Assembly (NCBI GenBank): GCA_013360825.1 | Contig: JABWAY010000050.1 | Location: forward strand, 1 to 16,547 | From: Candidatus Brocadiia bacterium | GTDB lineage: Bacteria; Planctomycetota; MHYJ01; WSZJ01 | Length of the DNA: 16,547 nucleotides | Direction of reading: 5' to 3' | Part shown: positions 15,629 through 16,547 of the stretch, one piece after another | Position numbering within the stretch: position 1 is the first letter of the stretch | How the letters are laid out: each line of letters opens with the position of its first letter | Position numbers and translations under genes: made by a program | Notes under the pieces: generated by a model | The model's database searches: none | What the model was told of the DNA's origin: nothing | Seen by the model: the letters and a program-made list of their open reading frames with translations, nothing else

Positions 15629-16480
15629 CTAAGGTACGAGGATGCGACGGCGCGTCGGGCTCACCTCGAGCTCGACCGGCGTGGAACCGCCGAAGTCGCC
15701 GTCCACATGGTAGGGAACGGCGAGCGCGGACGTGACGCGTACGCGACGGGCGCGGCGCAATTCGCAGCTCCCTCCGGGCAGTTTTCCGAAGAGCCCGCGC
15801 AATCCGACGCCCGCGAGCGCCGGCAGGCGACCGTCGCGGAACAAGTAGATGTCGAACAGGCCGTCGTCGAGCACGCGGGTGTCCGAGAGCCGCAGCACGC
15901 CGCCGTAGTGGACGATGTTGCTCGCGAACAGGCCCTCGACCGGGCCCTCGACCCGCTGGCCGTCGAGCTCGACCTCCAGCGGCACCGGCTTCCAGCTGCG
16001 CAGCACCGCCGCGACCGCCGCGACGTAACTCCACTTCGTGATCGGCCCCTTGCGCCGCCGCTCGACCTCCGCCACCGCCGCCGCGTCGAATCCGACGCCG
16101 GTGACCAGAAACGAAAGTCGTCCGTTGACCGTCGCGACGTCGAGCGCCGTCGAACGCGCGCGCCGCACGAGCTCCAGCGTGCCCGCCGCCTGCCGGGGCA
16201 GCTTCAAGTCGATCGAGAGCACGTTCGCCGTCCCCAGCGGCAACACCGCCACCGGTACCGAGTCGTCGCCGAGCCCCTCGAACACCTCGCGCAACGTCCC
16301 GTCGCCGCCGACCGACGCCACCAGATCGAATTCATCGCGCCGCGCGCGCGTCGTGTCGAGCGCGTCCCCGCGGTGCCGCGTCAGGTGCAGCTCGCTCTCG
16401 ATTCCCAGGCCCTTCAGGCCCGCATGCAGCTCGTTCGCCGCCCGATCGCCCCACCCGCGCCCCGCGATCGGGTTCGCGAT
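15629..16480 (-). CDS. Diacylglycerol kinase-like lipid kinase (DAGK_cat/YegS family), 5' end cut
   Basis: About 283 codons remain, close to the usual 290-310. The extreme N-terminus is lost: the frame begins with IANPIAGRG, the family's NPxAGxG motif that normally sits at about residues 7-15, and the preceding codon is TAG at 16483-16481. VASVGGDGTLREVFEGL carries the GGDGT nucleotide-binding motif. The next in-frame start, GTG at 16321, lies inside that motif and cannot be real. Members phosphorylate diacylglycerol, other lipids or sphingoid bases; the substrate is not readable. Its stop abuts kdsA. Confidence 0.8.
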   Translation of the reverse strand: MANPIAGRGWGDRAANELHAGLKGLGIESELHLTRHRGDALDTTRARRDEFDLVASVGGDGTLREVFEGLGDDSVPVAVLPLGTANVLSIDLKLPRQAAGTLELVRRARSTALDVATVNGRLSFLVTGVGFDAAAVAEVERRRKGPITKWSYVAAVAAVLRSWKPVPLEVELDGQRVEGPVEGLFASNIVHYGGVLRLSDTRVLDDGLFDIYLFRDGRLPALAGVGLRGLFGKLPGGSCELRRARRVRVTSALAVPYHVDGDFGGSTPVELEVSPTRRRILVP

Positions 16481-16526
16481 CTATTTCGGGTACGGTTACC
16501 GCAACAGCCGGCTGCGTCAGGCGTAG
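16479..16526 (+). CDS. C-terminal tail resembling an APC-type amino acid permease
   Basis: Fifteen codons before a TAG read IYFGYGYRNSRLRQA. The IYF-YG-R-S pattern after a hydrophobic residue is typical of the end of the last transmembrane helix and cytoplasmic tail of amino acid/cationic amino acid permeases. Upstream of 16479 the same frame is just antisense to dagK, so only the tail is present. The call rests on a short motif and is tentative; it is supported by the fact that dagK is broken at exactly this point. Confidence 0.35.
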   Translation: MYFGYGYRNSRLRQA

Positions 16527-16547
16527 CCGAGCAGCTCGCGCAGCCCG

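Noticed and set aside
16517..16546. Minus-strand end reading GLRELLGYA then stop, as a convergent gene's C-terminus
   Set aside because: Plausible by position, but nine residues at the window edge are too few to support a feature.

Overview
The window is GC-rich DNA, probably from an uncultured Gram-negative bacterium. lpxB and kdsA imply an outer membrane with lipid A and Kdo. A lipoprotein, a HEAT-repeat protein, a GspC-like PDZ protein, a cytochrome/metallophosphatase fusion and a membrane Ser/Thr kinase give a Planctomycetota-like (less likely Myxococcota-like) flavour. The phylum is an inference, because no rRNA or other decisive marker is present.

Region 1 (1-4533, all +) is an envelope and nucleotide cluster: the 3' part of a Gfo/Idh/MocA oxidoreductase (possibly GnnA-like), lpxB, an overlapping UDP-glucuronate-4-epimerase-like SDR, then purF of the Fe-S-cysteine type. 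A PTS EIIA (PtsN-like) gene faces it on the minus strand (4561-5004).

Region 2 (about 5042-7932) looks like an insertion between the divergent ptsN-like gene and rplU. A perfect 69-bp direct repeat (5047-5115 and 7852-7920) lies at both ends, each copy holding two 15-bp IS-end-like motifs. The outer flanks share 12 bp (5042-5053 and 7921-7932), as a target duplication would. Inside are three genes of visibly lower GC (an 88-aa conserved-type small protein, a small lipoprotein, a membrane-anchored HEAT-like protein) and a cluster of strong palindromes. No transposase or integrase is present.

Region 3 (8026 to about 13250, all +) is housekeeping: rplU, obg (with no rpmA between them), a lone gspC-like gene, coaX, a fusion of a metallophosphatase-like domain with a tetraheme c-type cytochrome, and the first ~85 codons of an mnmE/trmE-like gene.

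Region 4 (about 13250-16480, all -) is a block carrying dagK-like, kdsA and a PknB-like kinase in that transcriptional order. Both edges cut genes: mnmE and the kinase run into each other near 13250, and dagK loses its start codon near 16481, where a different + strand reading frame ending in a permease-like tail begins. The block is therefore either foreign DNA joined to its surroundings by rearrangement or, at least as likely, an assembly chimera. This should be settled before any synteny in the right-hand 3.3 kb is trusted.
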